64,000 nt of DNA from Amphritea atlantica (GTDB lineage Bacteria; Pseudomonadota; Gammaproteobacteria; Pseudomonadales; Balneatricaceae). Shown one piece after another: positions 8,890-20,416 of this stretch; the stretch's first letter is position 1; the number at the start of each line of letters is the position of its first letter. Where the stretch lies: NCBI RefSeq assembly GCF_018860855.1, contig NZ_JAHKQE010000014.1, positions 168,966 through 232,965 on the forward strand, read 5' to 3'. The notes below the pieces were generated by a model that was not told where the DNA came from, searched no databases, and worked only from the letters and a program-made list of their open reading frames with translations. Both the position numbers and the translations under genes were made by a program.

Positions 8890-11544
8890 ATGGGTGATTT
8901 AGCCAGAGAGATTCTGCCAGTTAACATCGAAGATGAACTGAAGCAGTCATATCTGGATTACGCGATGAGCGTAATCGTGGGGCGTGCGTTACCAGACGTA
9001 CGAGATGGACTTAAGCCTGTACACCGTCGGGTGTTGTTCGCCATGAGCGAGCTTAACAACGACTGGAACAAAGCATATAAGAAATCTGCCCGTGTGGTAG
9101 GTGACGTCATCGGTAAATATCACCCGCATGGTGATAGTGCTGTTTATGACACCATTGTACGGATGGCTCAGCCGTTCTCGATGCGTTATATGCTGGTTGA
9201 TGGTCAGGGTAACTTCGGTTCGGTCGATGGCGATTCAGCCGCGGCGATGCGTTATACCGAAATTCGGATGGCGAAAATTTCGCACGAATTGCTTGCCGAT
9301 CTAGACAAAGAAACCGTTGATTTTGTGCCGAACTATGATGGCACAGAGCAGATTCCAGAAGTGTTGCCGACTAAAGTGCCAACGCTGCTGGTGAATGGTT
9401 CTGCCGGTATCGCTGTTGGTATGGCGACCAATATTCCGCCTCACAACCTCGGTGAGATTGTTCGTGGTTGTATCGCACTGATCGATAATCCCGAGCTGGG
9501 TATCGATGGGTTGATGGAATATATCCCTGCCCCTGACTTCCCAACCGGCGCTATTATTAATGGTCGGGCCGGTATTCTTCAAGCCTATCAAACCGGTCGT
9601 GGACGCATCTATCTGCGCGCCAAATATCATATTGAAACCAATGATAAGAACGGTAAAGAATCGATTATCTTCACCGAGATCCCTTATCAGGTGAATAAAG
9701 CTCGATTGATCGAAAAGATTGCCGAGCTGGTTAAAGAGAAAAAACTCGAAGGTATCACCGAACTGCGTGACGAGTCCGATAAGGATGGTATGCGTATTGT
9801 TATCGAACTGCGTAAAGGTGAAGTGTCTGAAGTGGTGGTGAATAACCTCTTTATTCAGACCCAGCTGCAAAACGTGTTTGGTATCAACATGGTGGCACTG
9901 GTCGATGGGCAGCCTCGTACCCTCGATCTTAAGACCATTCTCGAATGCTTTATCCGTCACCGCCGTGAAGTGGTTACCCGTCGTACGGTTTACTTGCTGC
10001 GTAAGGCGCGTGAGCGGGGCCATATTCTGGAAGGTTTGGCGATTGCCTTGGCTAACATCGATGCTGTTATCGAGATGATTAAGAGCTCGCCGAGCCCTGC
10101 TGAAGCGAAAGAGCGTTTGATTGAGACCGAGTGGCAGCCCGGTGATGTGACGGTGATGCTGGAACGTGCTGGTGAAAATGCCTGCCGTCCAGAAGATCTT
10201 GAAGCACAGTACGGCATGCATGACGGTGTATATCACCTGTCTCCTGCCCAGGCGCAAGCGATTCTTGAGTTACGTCTGCACCGTTTAACCGGTCTGGAAC
10301 ATGACAAGCTGATCGCTGAATACCGTGAATTGCTCGATCGTATCGCCGAATTGTTAGCGATTCTGAATAGCTCTGAGCGTTTGATGGAAGTGATCCGTGA
10401 AGAGTTAGAGCTGATCGTCGAAGAGTTTGGTGATGAACGTCGCACCGATATCATCGCGTCGCAGCAAGACTTTACCGTGGCTGATCTGATTGCCGAAGAA
10501 GATATGGTGGTGACTATATCTCATGGCGGTTATGCTAAAACCCAGCCGCTGACGATGTATCAGTCCCAGCGTCGTGGTGGTAAAGGTAAGTCGGCAACAG
10601 CGGTTAAAGATGAAGACTTTATCGAGAAACTGCTGATCGCCAGCACCCACGATACTATTTTGTGCTTTACCAACTTAGGTAAAGTGTATTGGCTTAAAGT
10701 GTATGAGATTCCGCAAGCCAGTCGTGCAGCGCGTGGCCGTCCGATCATTAATATTCTACCGTTGCAGGAAGGTGAGCGTATCACCACCATTCTGCCGGTA
10801 AATGAATATGCGGATGAGCATTATGTCTTTATGGCGACCGCCGATGGTACGGTGAAGAAAACACCGCTGGTTAACTTCTCCCGTCCTCGTTCTACCGGAT
10901 TGATTGCGTTGGCATTGGATGAGGGTGATACCTTGATCGGTGCAGCGATTACCGATGGCACTGCCGAAGTGATGCTGGTGTCTAGCCAGGGTAAATCGAT
11001 TCGGTTTGCCGAAGATGATGTACGACCTATGGGGCGTACCGCTCGTGGTGTCCGTGGTATTAAACTAGCGCAAGATGCGAAGGTTATCTCGCTGATTATC
11101 CCACAAGAGCATGGCCGCATTCTGACTACCAGTATTAATGGTTATGGTAAGCAGACCGCGGTTGAAGACTTTCCGACCTATGGTCGTGGTGGTCAGGGCG
11201 TTATCGCCATGCAGTGCACCGACCGTAACGGTGAGTTGATCGGTGCAGTGCAGATGTTTGAAGGCGATGATGTGATGCTGATCAGTGATCAGGGCACATT
11301 GGTACGTACTCGCAGCGATGAGATCTCTGTCTTAGGTCGTAACACTCAGGGGGTCCGAGTGATACGGGTGGCTGAGGATGAAAACCTTGTCGGTGTGGCT
11401 CGTATAGAAGAGCCGGAAGAAACGGACGATGAGCTAATTGACACTGAGGTCGTTGAGGGTGATGTCGAGGTTGTGGATGACGCACCGGATAACCCTGAAA
11501 CACCAGAGAGTCCTGAGGCTCCGCTTGATGATGATCAAGCATAA
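8890..11544 (+). CDS. gyrA: DNA gyrase subunit A
   Basis: 884 aa (E. coli 875). The breakage-reunion domain holds the catalytic Tyr122 in [11 protein letters not shown]. The quinolone-determining segment [15 protein letters not shown] has Ser83 and Asp87, so it is wild type at the two main resistance positions. The GyrA box [11 protein letters not shown] opens the C-terminal beta-pinwheel that wraps DNA. The last ~45 residues are a very acidic tail, as in other gyrases, which tunes supercoiling. It has its own terminator before serC. Confidence 0.98.
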   Translation: MGDLAREILPVNIEDELKQSYLDYAMSVIVGRALPDVRDGLKPVHRRVLFAMSELNNDWNKAYKKSARVVGDVIGKYHPHGDSAVYDTIVRMAQPFSMRYMLVDGQGNFGSVDGDSAAAMRYTEIRMAKISHELLADLDKETVDFVPNYDGTEQIPEVLPTKVPTLLVNGSAGIAVGMATNIPPHNLGEIVRGCIALIDNPELGIDGLMEYIPAPDFPTGAIINGRAGILQAYQTGRGRIYLRAKYHIETNDKNGKESIIFTEIPYQVNKARLIEKIAELVKEKKLEGITELRDESDKDGMRIVIELRKGEVSEVVVNNLFIQTQLQNVFGINMVALVDGQPRTLDLKTILECFIRHRREVVTRRTVYLLRKARERGHILEGLAIALANIDAVIEMIKSSPSPAEAKERLIETEWQPGDVTVMLERAGENACRPEDLEAQYGMHDGVYHLSPAQAQAILELRLHRLTGLEHDKLIAEYRELLDRIAELLAILNSSERLMEVIREELELIVEEFGDERRTDIIASQQDFTVADLIAEEDMVVTISHGGYAKTQPLTMYQSQRRGGKGKSATAVKDEDFIEKLLIASTHDTILCFTNLGKVYWLKVYEIPQASRAARGRPIINILPLQEGERITTILPVNEYADEHYVFMATADGTVKKTPLVNFSRPRSTGLIALALDEGDTLIGAAITDGTAEVMLVSSQGKSIRFAEDDVRPMGRTARGVRGIKLAQDAKVISLIIPQEHGRILTTSINGYGKQTAVEDFPTYGRGGQGVIAMQCTDRNGELIGAVQMFEGDDVMLISDQGTLVRTRSDEISVLGRNTQGVRVIRVAEDENLVGVARIEEPEETDDELIDTEVVEGDVEVVDDAPDNPETPESPEAPLDDDQA

Positions 11545-11555
11545 TCATTGAGGCT

Positions 11556-11587
11556 AAAAAATGTGCGGCACTGGCCGCACATTTTTG
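11556..11587 (+). terminator. Intrinsic terminator of gyrA
   Basis: AAAAATGTGCGG and CCGCACATTTTT form a 12-bp stem around CACTGG, 11 bp after the gyrA stop. Confidence 0.9.
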
Positions 11588-11670
11588 TCTTGGTGAGCGG
11601 TTATTAAAGGCGCTTTATCGCGCTGGATTACCCGTTGAATTGTCGCGGTTTGGCTTTGCCGGTTGATGGT

Positions 11671-11717
11671 ATAACCGGTTTTTACACAATCGGTTTTGGA
11701 TAATCGGTTTTACACAA
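11671..11717 (+). repeat. Two near-identical 18-19 bp direct repeats upstream of serC
   Basis: ATAACCGGTTTTTACACAA (11671-11689) and ATAATCGGTTTTACACAA (11700-11717) start 29 bp apart, just before the serC start. They could be paired regulator half-sites or slippage products. No regulator is implied by the sequence itself. Confidence 0.5.
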
Positions 11718-11763
11718 GTTTATACAGAACCACTTTTACGAACTTTGTAGCAGATCTATCAAA

Positions 11764-12846
11764 ATGACACGTAATTATAATTTCAGTGCGGGTCCTTCTG
11801 CACTGCCTGAAGATGTCCTAAAGCTGGCTCAGCAAGAGCTATTGAATTGGCATGGTCTTGGCCTTTCCATTATGGAAATGAGTCACCGTAGCCCCGAGTT
11901 TGTGGGTGTGGCGGCTGAAGCCGAACAAGATCTGCGTGATTTGATGCAGATTCCCGATAACTATAAGGTTCTCTTTATGCAGGGTGGTGCTAGTAGCCAA
12001 TTCAGCATGATCCCAATGAATCTATTGCGGGGCAAAACCACCGCGGATTATATCAATACCGGTGACTGGTCAAAAAAAGCGATCAAGGAAGCTGCACGTT
12101 ACTGTGATGTAAACGTTGTTGCTAATATGGCAGACAATAACTTTACCCGAGCACCGTCTCAGGATGAGCTAAAGCTCAACCCCGAGGCTGCTTATGTGCA
12201 CTACACGCCGAATGAAACCATTCGCGGGGTTGAGTTTGATTATATCCCTGACACCGGCGATGTGCCGTTGGTGGCGGATATGTCATCCAATATCCTTTCC
12301 CGTCCGGTCGATGTTAGCCGTTTTGGTATGATCTACGCGGGTGCGCAGAAAAATATTGGCCCAGCTGGTCTGACGGTGATCATTATTCGTGATGACCTAC
12401 TGGGTGATGTCTTACCGACAACGCCAGCCCTCTATGGCTATAAAGTCACCGCAGATGCTGATTCCATGCTGAATACGCCTCCTACCTTCGGTTGGTATCT
12501 GGCTGGGCTGGTGTTCAAATGGTTGAAAGCGCAGGGTGGTGTTGAGGCGATTGCCGCGATTAACCAGCGTAAGGCCGAGAAGCTCTATGCCGCCATCGAT
12601 GGTAATCCGTTCTACTCAAACCCCGTTGCTATCAATGCTCGTTCGTGGATGAATGTGCCCTTTATTCTGGCTAATGCTGATCTTGATAAGCTGTTTCTTG
12701 AAGAAGCTAATAATCGGGGCTTATTAAACCTGCCTGGGCATCGTTCTGTCGGCGGTATGCGTGCCAGTATTTATAATGCAGTATCTGAAGCGGGTGTGGA
12801 TGCGTTGATCGACTTTATGCAGGACTTTGCACAGCGTCACGGTTAA
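11764..12846 (+). CDS. serC: Phosphoserine aminotransferase SerC
   Basis: 360 aa. It begins [14 protein letters not shown] and has the PLP-binding lysine (Lys196) in [12 protein letters not shown] and the [15 protein letters not shown]-terminal signature. It transfers an amino group from glutamate to 3-phosphohydroxypyruvate (serine synthesis) and acts likewise in pyridoxal phosphate synthesis. It is the first gene of a tight rightward group serC-pheA-hisC-tyrA/aroA-cmk-rpsA, the order found in Pseudomonas. Confidence 0.97.
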   Translation: MTRNYNFSAGPSALPEDVLKLAQQELLNWHGLGLSIMEMSHRSPEFVGVAAEAEQDLRDLMQIPDNYKVLFMQGGASSQFSMIPMNLLRGKTTADYINTGDWSKKAIKEAARYCDVNVVANMADNNFTRAPSQDELKLNPEAAYVHYTPNETIRGVEFDYIPDTGDVPLVADMSSNILSRPVDVSRFGMIYAGAQKNIGPAGLTVIIIRDDLLGDVLPTTPALYGYKVTADADSMLNTPPTFGWYLAGLVFKWLKAQGGVEAIAAINQRKAEKLYAAIDGNPFYSNPVAINARSWMNVPFILANADLDKLFLEEANNRGLLNLPGHRSVGGMRASIYNAVSEAGVDALIDFMQDFAQRHG

Positions 12847-12870
12847 GTCAGGTGGTAGAGGGCGGTAATA

Positions 12871-13971
12871 ATGAGTGATCAGGAAAAAGAACTTAAGCTT
12901 TTGCGCGATCAGATCGATTTAATCGATCGGCAGATTCATACGCTGCTGAACGATCGTGCGCGCTGTGCTCAGCAGGTGGCTGAGGTTAAAGAGAAATACC
13001 AGGGCCCGAAGGATGCGGTGTTTTACCGTCCCGAACGTGAAGCTCAGGTGTTACGCCGGGTGATGGAGCGTAACGAAGGGCCGCTTGCTGATCATGAGGT
13101 AGCGCGGCTGTTTCGTGAAATTATGTCGGTCTGTCTGGCACTGGAAAAGCCGATGCATGTGGCGTTTCTGGGGCCTGAAGGTAACTTTACTCAGCAGGCC
13201 GCGAGCAAGCATTTTGGTCACTCAGCCCACTGCATTCCATTTAATAGCGGTGATGAAGTCTTCCGTGAAGTGGAGTCCGGTGGCGCTCATTATGGCGTAG
13301 TGCCAATCGAGAACTCATCGGAAGGCATGGTGAGTCACACACTGGATCTGTTTAAGCGCTTTAATTTGACGATCTGTGGTGAGGTTGAACTGCGCATTCA
13401 TCACCATGTGTTACGTGCTGATGATGTTGGGCTTGATCATATCACCCGTATCTATCTGCCTCAGCAAACACTGTCACAGTGTCGTAGCTGGCTAGACAGT
13501 CATTTTTTATCAGCCGAACGTATTCTTGTTAATAGTAATGCCGAAGCGGCCCGCATGGCCATTAAGCATGGTGCAGGCGCTGTGGCGATCGCCAGTGATC
13601 TGGTGGCCGATCTGTATCAGCTTAATGTCGTGGCACGAAATATCGATGATCAGTCAGATAATAGTACCCGTTATCTGATTGTTGGTGATCAAGAAGTCGG
13701 CGAAAGTGGCAAGGATAAAACCTCTATTCTGGTTACTGTTCGTGATAAGTCGGGTGCGCTGTATGAACTACTAGAACATTTTCACAAACATAAGATCAGC
13801 CTGACAGGCATTGAAACTCGGCCGGCGAGCTCGGAGAACTCACACTCAGCTTTTTATATTGATTTTGAGGGGCACGCGGCTAATAAGCATATTCAGAAGG
13901 TGCTGCAGGAACTGCAGTCTGAGACTGTTGAGCTTAAGTTATTGGGTTCATACCCAGTTGCGGTACTCTGA
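12871..13971 (+). CDS. pheA: Bifunctional chorismate mutase / prephenate dehydratase (P-protein)
   Basis: 366 aa. Domains in order are AroQ-type chorismate mutase (1-~90, LLRDQIDLIDRQIHTLLNDRA), prephenate dehydratase (~95-280, VAFLGPEGNFTQQAA, VPIENSSEGMV) and an ACT regulatory domain (~285-366). The ACT domain carries the GIETRP segment that senses phenylalanine. The product feeds phenylalanine synthesis. It starts 24 bp after serC, so the genes are likely in one operon. Confidence 0.96.
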   Translation: MSDQEKELKLLRDQIDLIDRQIHTLLNDRARCAQQVAEVKEKYQGPKDAVFYRPEREAQVLRRVMERNEGPLADHEVARLFREIMSVCLALEKPMHVAFLGPEGNFTQQAASKHFGHSAHCIPFNSGDEVFREVESGGAHYGVVPIENSSEGMVSHTLDLFKRFNLTICGEVELRIHHHVLRADDVGLDHITRIYLPQQTLSQCRSWLDSHFLSAERILVNSNAEAARMAIKHGAGAVAIASDLVADLYQLNVVARNIDDQSDNSTRYLIVGDQEVGESGKDKTSILVTVRDKSGALYELLEHFHKHKISLTGIETRPASSENSHSAFYIDFEGHAANKHIQKVLQELQSETVELKLLGSYPVAVL

Positions 13972-13986
13972 TCTGGAGCAAATTTA

Positions 13987-15105
13987 ATGGCATGTGATTT
14001 CTATCAGCTGGCAACACCTGGGGTTCAGGGACTTCATCCTTATCAGCCCGGTAAGCCGGTGGAAGAGTTAGAGCGAGAGCTGGGTATCAGTAATAGTATT
14101 AAACTGGCCAGTAATGAGAACCCGCAGGGGCCAAGCCAAGTCGCTATAGCGGCGGTGCAAGCTGCGCTGTCCGACAGCTGTCGCTATCCTGATGCAAGTG
14201 GTTTTAAGTTGAAAGAGGCATTATCTGCACACTATGGCTATCGAACCGATCACCTAACCCTAGGTAATGGCTCGAATGATGTACTCGAGATGATTGGGCG
14301 TGCCTTTGTGTTGCCCGGTGATGAGATTATCTACTCTGAACATTCATTTGTTGTTTATATGCTGGTGGCACAGGCGACGGGTGCTAAGGCGGTCGTGACT
14401 GCTGCTAAGGAGTGGGGCCACGATTTGGATGCGATGGCTGCGGCGGTAACCGATAAAACCCGAGTTATTTTCCTCGCGAATCCGAACAACCCGACCGGCA
14501 CATGGTTTTCCGGTGCCGCGTTACGTGCCTTTATGGCTAAGGTGCCTGAGCATGTGGTGGTGGTATTGGATGAGGCTTATGCCGAATATGTGACCGAACC
14601 GAGTTATCTATCGGGGTTAACACTGCAAAATGACTTTGCGAATTTAGTTATCACGCGAACCTTCTCAAAAGCCTTTGGTTTGGCGGCATTGCGCGTTGGC
14701 TATAGTGTTGCGAATCCGGCAATTACCGATCTATTGAATCGGGTTCGGCAGCCCTTTAATGTCAATATTCCGGGGTTAGAAGCGGCCGCTGCGGTATTGC
14801 AAGATACCGACTACCTGCAGCGCAGTGTCGAACTAAACCATACGGGCATGGCCCAGTTAGAGCAGGGTTTTACTCAGCTAGGTGTTAATTGGATAGCCTC
14901 AGTGGGGAACTTCATCACCGTTGACTGCGGTCGTGATGCCGCGCCGGTGTATGCTGCGCTATTACAGGAAGGGGTAATTGTCAGACCCGTTGCTAACTAT
15001 GGGATGCCTAATCACCTGCGAGTGACCATTGGGTTGCCCGAAGAGAATCGTCGCTTTTTAGCTGCATTTAAGCAGGTGCTGCAAAATAGCGAAAAGGATA
15101 AATAG
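13987..15105 (+). CDS. hisC: Histidinol-phosphate / aromatic aminotransferase HisC
   Basis: 372 aa class-II aminotransferase with KLASNENPQGPS, NPNNPTGTW, LDEAYAEY and the PLP lysine motif TRTFSKAFGLAALRVGY. Its position between pheA and tyrA matches the second HisC of Pseudomonas. HisC proteins in this context probably also transaminate phenylpyruvate and hydroxyphenylpyruvate, as well as imidazole-acetol phosphate. Only 15 bp separate it from pheA and 3 bp from the next gene. Confidence 0.94.
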   Translation: MACDFYQLATPGVQGLHPYQPGKPVEELERELGISNSIKLASNENPQGPSQVAIAAVQAALSDSCRYPDASGFKLKEALSAHYGYRTDHLTLGNGSNDVLEMIGRAFVLPGDEIIYSEHSFVVYMLVAQATGAKAVVTAAKEWGHDLDAMAAAVTDKTRVIFLANPNNPTGTWFSGAALRAFMAKVPEHVVVVLDEAYAEYVTEPSYLSGLTLQNDFANLVITRTFSKAFGLAALRVGYSVANPAITDLLNRVRQPFNVNIPGLEAAAAVLQDTDYLQRSVELNHTGMAQLEQGFTQLGVNWIASVGNFITVDCGRDAAPVYAALLQEGVIVRPVANYGMPNHLRVTIGLPEENRRFLAAFKQVLQNSEKDK

Positions 15106-15108
15106 ATC

Positions 15109-17322
15109 GTGAGATGTTTGACTGAAAGAGTTTTAGTCATTGGTTTAGGGTTAATTGGTGGGTCGCTGGCGAGTGCGCTGCGTAGCCATGGTATTTGCCG
15201 AACAGTGATAGGCTATGACCGTGATAGCGATGAGTTAGCGACCGGTTTGCGGCTCGGTGTGATTGATGAAGCGGCAGAGGATCTGCTGGCTGAAGCAGCC
15301 CGTGCGGATGTGATTGTGTTGGCGGTGCCGGTTAAGGCGATTGAATCGGTGTTGGCTGAGCTAAAACCTGTTTTACGGCCTGAGACCATTCTGACGGATG
15401 TCGGCAGCGTTAAAGGTAATGTGGTAAAAGCCGCTGAAAGGTTGTTTGGTGAACTGCCTGCGCGGTTTATCCCAGGGCATCCGATCGCGGGCTCGGAAAA
15501 AAGCGGTATAGCGGCAGCGGATGCAACATTATTTGAACATCATAAGGTTATTCTGACACCGTTGCCGCAGAGTGATCGCGAAGCGGTGACACTGATTGCC
15601 CGAATGTGGCAGGCTGTGGGGGCCGAAGTGCTGCAGATGGATGTGGCGCGGCATGATGAAGTGCTAGCCGCGACCAGTCACTTGCCACACCTGCTGGCCT
15701 TCTCGTTGGTGGATACTCTGGCCCGCGAGCAGGATTGCACCGAAATCTTTCGCTATGCCGCCGGTGGTTTTCGTGACTTTACCCGGGTTGCTGCTAGTGA
15801 CCCAATCATGTGGCATGACATTGGTATAGCTAATAAGACTGCCATTTTACAAAAGATTGATGAATTTTCAGCCGGCGTACAGCGGCTGAGAGACGCGATT
15901 GAAACAGAAGAAAGCCAGGCGATGCTGGGTATTTTTACCCGCGCGAAAGCCGCACGAGAACATTTTTCAAAAATTTTATCAGGTTCGGCCTACACTCAAA
16001 ATATGAAAATAAAAGACGCAACATTTTACGCTCAACCCGGTGGACAGGTGCAGGGCACTATCCGCGTGCCGGGTGATAAGTCGATCTCCCACCGCTCAAT
16101 TATGTTGGGTTCCTTAGCCGATGGCACCACCGAGGTAACCGGCTTTTTGGAAGGCGAAGACAGTCTCGCGACCTTACAGGCGTTCCGCGATATGGGGGTG
16201 GTGATTGAGGGGCCGCATCAGGGCGCCGTTAAAATTTATGGTGTGGGCATCAATGGTCTACGCCAACCGCCAGGACCTATCTATGTAGGGAATTCGGGTA
16301 CCACGATTCGCCTGATGTCGGGCTTGCTAGCCGGTCAAGCATTTGATTCTGAACTCAGTGGCGATACGTCATTGAGTAAGCGCCCGATGGAGCGTGTAGC
16401 GAAACCACTCCGGTTGATGGGCGCGCAGGTTGAAACCGGTGAAAATGGTTGTCCTCCGGTTAAAATCAAAGGCGGTCAGGCGCTAAAAGGGATCCGTTAT
16501 GAGATGCCGATGGCCAGTGCGCAGGTTAAATCCTGTGTCATGTTGGCGGGTCTCTATGCTCAGGGTGTAACAACCGTCACTGAGCCGGCGCCGACTCGAG
16601 ATCATACCGAGCGTATGTTGCGTGGTTTTGGTTATCAGGTTGATGTGGATGGCAATCAGGTATCGCTCGCCGGTGGCGGGTCGCTTAAAGCGACTAAAAT
16701 CGATGTACCCGCGGATATCTCTTCGGCAACTTTCTTTATGGTAGCGGCGGCGATCTGTCCGGATTCTGATATCACCCTTGAGCATGTAGGCATTAACCCA
16801 ACGCGCATCGGTGTGGTTAATATTCTTCGGGCGATGGGCAGTAATCTGGAGCTACTAAACGAGCGTGAAGTGGGTGGTGAGCCGGTGGCCGATATTCGTA
16901 TCCGTTATGCGCCGCTTAAAGGTATCCATATACCACAAGATCAGGTCCCTCTGGCTATTGATGAGTTTCCGGCGCTGTTTATCGCCGCCGTCTGTGCCGA
17001 AGGTGAAACTGTACTAACCGGTGCTGAAGAGCTGCGAGTTAAAGAAAGTGATCGTATTCAAGCGATGGTCGATGGACTGAAAACCCTCGGCGCTGATATC
17101 GAAGGAACACCGGACGGTGCCATTATTCGTGGCAGCGAGATGGGTGGTGGTGTGATTGAGAGCCATGATGATCATCGTATCGCCATGTCTTTTGCCATCG
17201 CATCCTTGCGAGCTAAGGGTGTGATTGAGATTCATGAATGTGCCAATGTTGCCACATCATTTCCTAACTTTGTTGAGCTGGCTCAGCAGGTAGGTATCAA
17301 GGTTCGCAAAGAGGAGAAGTAA
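15109..17322 (+). CDS. TyrA-AroA fusion: prephenate dehydrogenase and EPSP synthase
   Basis: 737 aa in one open frame, with a GTG start. Residues 1-~295 are prephenate dehydrogenase: NAD-binding [15 protein letters not shown] at 10-24, [11 protein letters not shown], and [13 protein letters not shown]. From Met299 it is EPSP synthase: [34 protein letters not shown], and [10 protein letters not shown]. It thus joins a tyrosine-branch enzyme to the sixth shikimate step. The same fusion is known in Pseudomonas and relatives. The internal ATG at 16003 has no ribosome site, so a separate AroA product is not supported. Confidence 0.96.
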   Translation: MRCLTERVLVIGLGLIGGSLASALRSHGICRTVIGYDRDSDELATGLRLGVIDEAAEDLLAEAARADVIVLAVPVKAIESVLAELKPVLRPETILTDVGSVKGNVVKAAERLFGELPARFIPGHPIAGSEKSGIAAADATLFEHHKVILTPLPQSDREAVTLIARMWQAVGAEVLQMDVARHDEVLAATSHLPHLLAFSLVDTLAREQDCTEIFRYAAGGFRDFTRVAASDPIMWHDIGIANKTAILQKIDEFSAGVQRLRDAIETEESQAMLGIFTRAKAAREHFSKILSGSAYTQNMKIKDATFYAQPGGQVQGTIRVPGDKSISHRSIMLGSLADGTTEVTGFLEGEDSLATLQAFRDMGVVIEGPHQGAVKIYGVGINGLRQPPGPIYVGNSGTTIRLMSGLLAGQAFDSELSGDTSLSKRPMERVAKPLRLMGAQVETGENGCPPVKIKGGQALKGIRYEMPMASAQVKSCVMLAGLYAQGVTTVTEPAPTRDHTERMLRGFGYQVDVDGNQVSLAGGGSLKATKIDVPADISSATFFMVAAAICPDSDITLEHVGINPTRIGVVNILRAMGSNLELLNEREVGGEPVADIRIRYAPLKGIHIPQDQVPLAIDEFPALFIAAVCAEGETVLTGAEELRVKESDRIQAMVDGLKTLGADIEGTPDGAIIRGSEMGGGVIESHDDHRIAMSFAIASLRAKGVIEIHECANVATSFPNFVELAQQVGIKVRKEEK

Positions 17323-17323
17323 C

Positions 17324-18007
17324 ATGGGACATTTCCCAGTTATTACCGTTGATGGTCCGAGTGGGTCGGGTAAAGGAACAATCTGTAGTCTTCTAGCCCG
17401 GGAATTGGGTTGGAACTTGCTTGATAGCGGTGCTCTGTATCGTCTGGTTGGATTGGCTGCGAGGCATCACGGTGTTGCACTGGATGATGAAGATGCGTTG
17501 GTAGTGCTAGCAGCGCATTTGGATGTTCAGTTTGAAACGTCGGCTAATCAGAATGAAGTCACTATTATTTTGGAAGGTGAAGAGGTAACACAGACGATTC
17601 GCACCGAAGAGTGTGGTGCTGATGCCTCGGTCATTGCGGCGATCGGTTCTGTCAGGGAAGCCTTGTTAGAGCGTCAGCGAGCTTTTGTCTCTGCGCCGGG
17701 TTTGATTGCCGATGGACGTGATATGGGGACCGTTGTATTTCCACAAGCGCCCTTAAAAGTATATTTGACGGCCAGTGCAGAGGAGCGTGCAAACCGTCGA
17801 TATAACCAGTTGATAAATAAGGGACTGGGTGCTAGTCTTCAGACAATATTAGAAGATATACAGGTAAGAGATGCGCGTGATATGAACCGTGCTGTAGCGC
17901 CTCTTAAGCCCGCAGAAGATGCAATTACACTTGATACAACTCAGTTGAGTATTGAAGCGGTTTTGGCTGCTGTTTTAGATCAGGCAAGACATAAAGGGCT
18001 GCGTTAA
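17324..18007 (+). CDS. cmk: Cytidylate kinase
   Basis: 227 aa. It has P-loop [12 protein letters not shown] at 9-20, LDSGALYR, the [12 protein letters not shown] motif, and the lid [10 protein letters not shown]. It phosphorylates CMP and dCMP. A single base separates it from the tyrA-aroA stop, and it precedes rpsA, an order conserved across gammaproteobacteria. Confidence 0.97.
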   Translation: MGHFPVITVDGPSGSGKGTICSLLARELGWNLLDSGALYRLVGLAARHHGVALDDEDALVVLAAHLDVQFETSANQNEVTIILEGEEVTQTIRTEECGADASVIAAIGSVREALLERQRAFVSAPGLIADGRDMGTVVFPQAPLKVYLTASAEERANRRYNQLINKGLGASLQTILEDIQVRDARDMNRAVAPLKPAEDAITLDTTQLSIEAVLAAVLDQARHKGLR

Positions 18008-18033
18008 CGGTAAATAGATGAGGTTTGGCCGGT

Positions 18034-19713
18034 ATGAATGAGAGTTTTGCTGAGCTATTTGAGGAGAGTTTAACCGAGCTGGATATGCAACCTGGTTCGG
18101 TTGTTGACGCGACGGTTGTCGCGGTTGATGGCGATTTTGTCGTGGTGAATGCAGGGCTCAAATCGGAGGGTAATATTCCCCTAAATGAGTTTCTGGATGA
18201 TGATGGCAAATTGAACGTCAGCCCCGGTGATCAGGTGAAAGTGGTGCTGGTTTCTCTCGAAGATGGTTCTGGCGAAACGTTGTTGTCGCGAGAAAAAGCG
18301 AAACGCGCTGAAGCTTGGCAAGTACTTGAGCAAGCCTTTGAAAACGATACCATCGTGACCGGCCGGATTACCGGTAAGGTACGCGGTGGGTTAACCGTTG
18401 ATCTAAATACTATTAGTGCTTTCCTGCCGGGTTCATTGGTCGATATCCGCCCTCTTCGTGATACCTCTCATCTTGAAAACCAAGAGCTCGAATTCAAGCT
18501 GGTCAAATTAGACGCTAAGCAAAACAATATCGTCGTGTCTCGCCGAGCGGTACTTGAGACGGCCTACAATGAAGAACGTGATAAGTTGTTGGCGACCCTG
18601 AATGAGGGTATGGCGGTTAAAGGGGTGGTGAAAAATCTGACCGATTACGGTGCCTTTATCGACCTAGGCGGTGTAGATGGTTTGCTCCATATTACGGATA
18701 TTGCATGGAAGCGGGTTAAACATCCGAGTGAGTTGCTGAGTATCGGTGATGAGATCGATGTTAAGGTCTTACGTTACGATCGTGAGAAAGGGCGTGTTTC
18801 GCTCGGTATGAAGCAGCTGACCGCCGATCCTTGGGATGAGTTTAAAGCCGCTCACCCCGTTGGTAGCCGAGTGAGTGCGAAGGTCACCAATATTGCTGAT
18901 TATGGTTGTTTTGCCGAAATTAAGCCGGGGATTGAAGGTTTAGTGCATGTGTCCGAGATGGATTGGACCAGTAAAAATATTCACCCATCTAAAATTGTCC
19001 AAGTGGGCGAGCAGATTGAGGTGATGATTCTTGATATTAATGATCAGCGCCGGCGCATCTCTTTAGGTATTAAACAGTGCCAAGCGAACCCTTGGGAGGT
19101 CTTTGCTGCAACCCATGCTATAGGTACCCAAGTATCTGGAATGATTAAGTCGATAACCGATTTTGGTTTATTTGTAGGACTCGATGGTGGTATTGATGGG
19201 TTGGTTCATCTGTCAGATCTATCTTGGGATCAACCGGCTGACGAGGCGGTAAAGGCCTATCATAAAGGCGATACGGTCTCCGCGGTGGTCTTGTCGGTCG
19301 ATGCAGAGCGTGGGCGTATATCGCTGGGCATAAAACAGCTATCAGATGATCCTTTTACGGTATTTACGGCAGCGAATCCAAAAGGTACGGTGGTTAAGGG
19401 CGAAATTAGTCAGGTTGAATCGAAGCAGTTGCGGGTTCAACTTGCAGAGGGAGTAGAGGGTACCGTTAAGGTGCAGGAAGTCTCTTTTGAGCGGGTAGAT
19501 GATTTGAGTCAACGGTTCAGTGCGGGAACGATAATAGACGTACTGATAGTGAATATTGACCGACGAGCCCGAACTATTGCTTTATCTGTAAAGCAGCTTG
19601 AAAAACAACAGGAAAAACAGGCTCTGGATGCAATTAGGCATCAACAGCTTGACTCTGAAGGGCCAGCAACGATTGGTGATCTTATCAGAGCTCAACTGGA
19701 CAAGAATAAATAG
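18034..19713 (+). CDS. rpsA: 30S ribosomal protein S1
   Basis: 559 aa from ATG at 18034 ([13 protein letters not shown]), which matches the usual S1 start; the longer frame begins at a TTG. Six S1 RNA-binding repeats follow, each with GxVkxItDYGaFvdl-like strands ([44 protein letters not shown]). S1 recruits mRNAs to the 30S subunit. The ribosome site is weak (GAGG 10 bases upstream), consistent with the autoregulated rpsA leaders of relatives. Confidence 0.97.
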   Translation: MNESFAELFEESLTELDMQPGSVVDATVVAVDGDFVVVNAGLKSEGNIPLNEFLDDDGKLNVSPGDQVKVVLVSLEDGSGETLLSREKAKRAEAWQVLEQAFENDTIVTGRITGKVRGGLTVDLNTISAFLPGSLVDIRPLRDTSHLENQELEFKLVKLDAKQNNIVVSRRAVLETAYNEERDKLLATLNEGMAVKGVVKNLTDYGAFIDLGGVDGLLHITDIAWKRVKHPSELLSIGDEIDVKVLRYDREKGRVSLGMKQLTADPWDEFKAAHPVGSRVSAKVTNIADYGCFAEIKPGIEGLVHVSEMDWTSKNIHPSKIVQVGEQIEVMILDINDQRRRISLGIKQCQANPWEVFAATHAIGTQVSGMIKSITDFGLFVGLDGGIDGLVHLSDLSWDQPADEAVKAYHKGDTVSAVVLSVDAERGRISLGIKQLSDDPFTVFTAANPKGTVVKGEISQVESKQLRVQLAEGVEGTVKVQEVSFERVDDLSQRFSAGTIIDVLIVNIDRRARTIALSVKQLEKQQEKQALDAIRHQQLDSEGPATIGDLIRAQLDKNK

Positions 19714-19782
19714 TAACGGATAAACATAATGTCTGATGGGCGGTCTGACAAACAGTTAGATCGGTAATATCAGGGGGTGAGC

Positions 19783-20082
19783 ATGACTAAGTCTGAACTG
19801 ATCGAGCGTTTGATTGACCAGAATGAACAGCTTTCTATTAAAGATGTAGAGCTGGCCGTTAAAACTATGCTGGACCATATGACGGAGTCTTTGTCTCAAG
19901 GTGACCGTATCGAGATCAGAGGCTTTGGTAGTTTTAGTCTTCATTTTCGAGAACCTCGAGTGGGGCGTAATCCGAAAACGGGCGACTCAGTATCGTTAGA
20001 TGCTAAGTATGTACCGCACTTTAAGCCAGGAAAAGAGCTGCGCGAGCAGGTCAACGACAGTCTAAAAAATGAAAGATCTTAA
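19783..20082 (+). CDS. ihfB: Integration host factor subunit beta
   Basis: 99 aa from ATG at 19783, chosen over the GTG six bases earlier because AGGGGG is then correctly spaced. It shows the DNABII fold: [36 protein letters not shown] (DNA-binding arm) and [11 protein letters not shown]. With IhfA it bends DNA sharply, including at sigma-54 promoters such as the glnA type seen later in this window. Confidence 0.97.
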   Translation: MTKSELIERLIDQNEQLSIKDVELAVKTMLDHMTESLSQGDRIEIRGFGSFSLHFREPRVGRNPKTGDSVSLDAKYVPHFKPGKELREQVNDSLKNERS

Positions 20083-20109
20083 GGGATTAAATTACAGTAG
20101 GGGTAAAAA

Positions 20110-20415
20110 ATGCGTTGGTTAAAAATGTTACTGGTACTGGCGCTATGTCTTGTATTTCTATTTTGTGGCTGGACCTTTGCCACACTGAATACAGAGCTGG
20201 TTTCAATTAATCTGTTTTTCTTCACATTGCCTGAAGCGAGTTTATCGCTGTGGTTGATGGCGAGCTTTGTGGTTGGTGGTATCGCTGGGGTTGTGGTTAG
20301 CAGTATTTTCGTCATGGTGTTGAAGCTTAAGCTTCAGTCCGCCAGACGTAAAATCAGTTCAGCCGATAAGGAACTGGATCAGCTGCGCACAGCGGCGATG
20401 AAACGCGCGACCTAA
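20110..20415 (+). CDS. lapA: LapA, lipopolysaccharide assembly protein A
   Basis: 101 aa with two transmembrane helices (~5-24 and ~45-68) and a charged cytosolic C-terminal helix; DUF1049 family. LapA works with LapB in balancing LPS synthesis. The lapB start follows after one base, as in E. coli and Pseudomonas, which supports the call more than the short sequence itself does. Confidence 0.88.
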   Translation: MRWLKMLLVLALCLVFLFCGWTFATLNTELVSINLFFFTLPEASLSLWLMASFVVGGIAGVVVSSIFVMVLKLKLQSARRKISSADKELDQLRTAAMKRAT

Positions 20416-20416
20416 A

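Noticed and set aside
9301..10257. Long antisense frame of 318 codons inside gyrA
   Set aside because: It lies wholly opposite gyrA, matches no family I know, and is explained by the codon bias of gyrA on the other strand.
16003..17322. Separate aroA gene starting at the internal ATG
   Set aside because: The frame is continuous with tyrA, no ribosome site precedes the ATG, and the same fusion is known in related bacteria.
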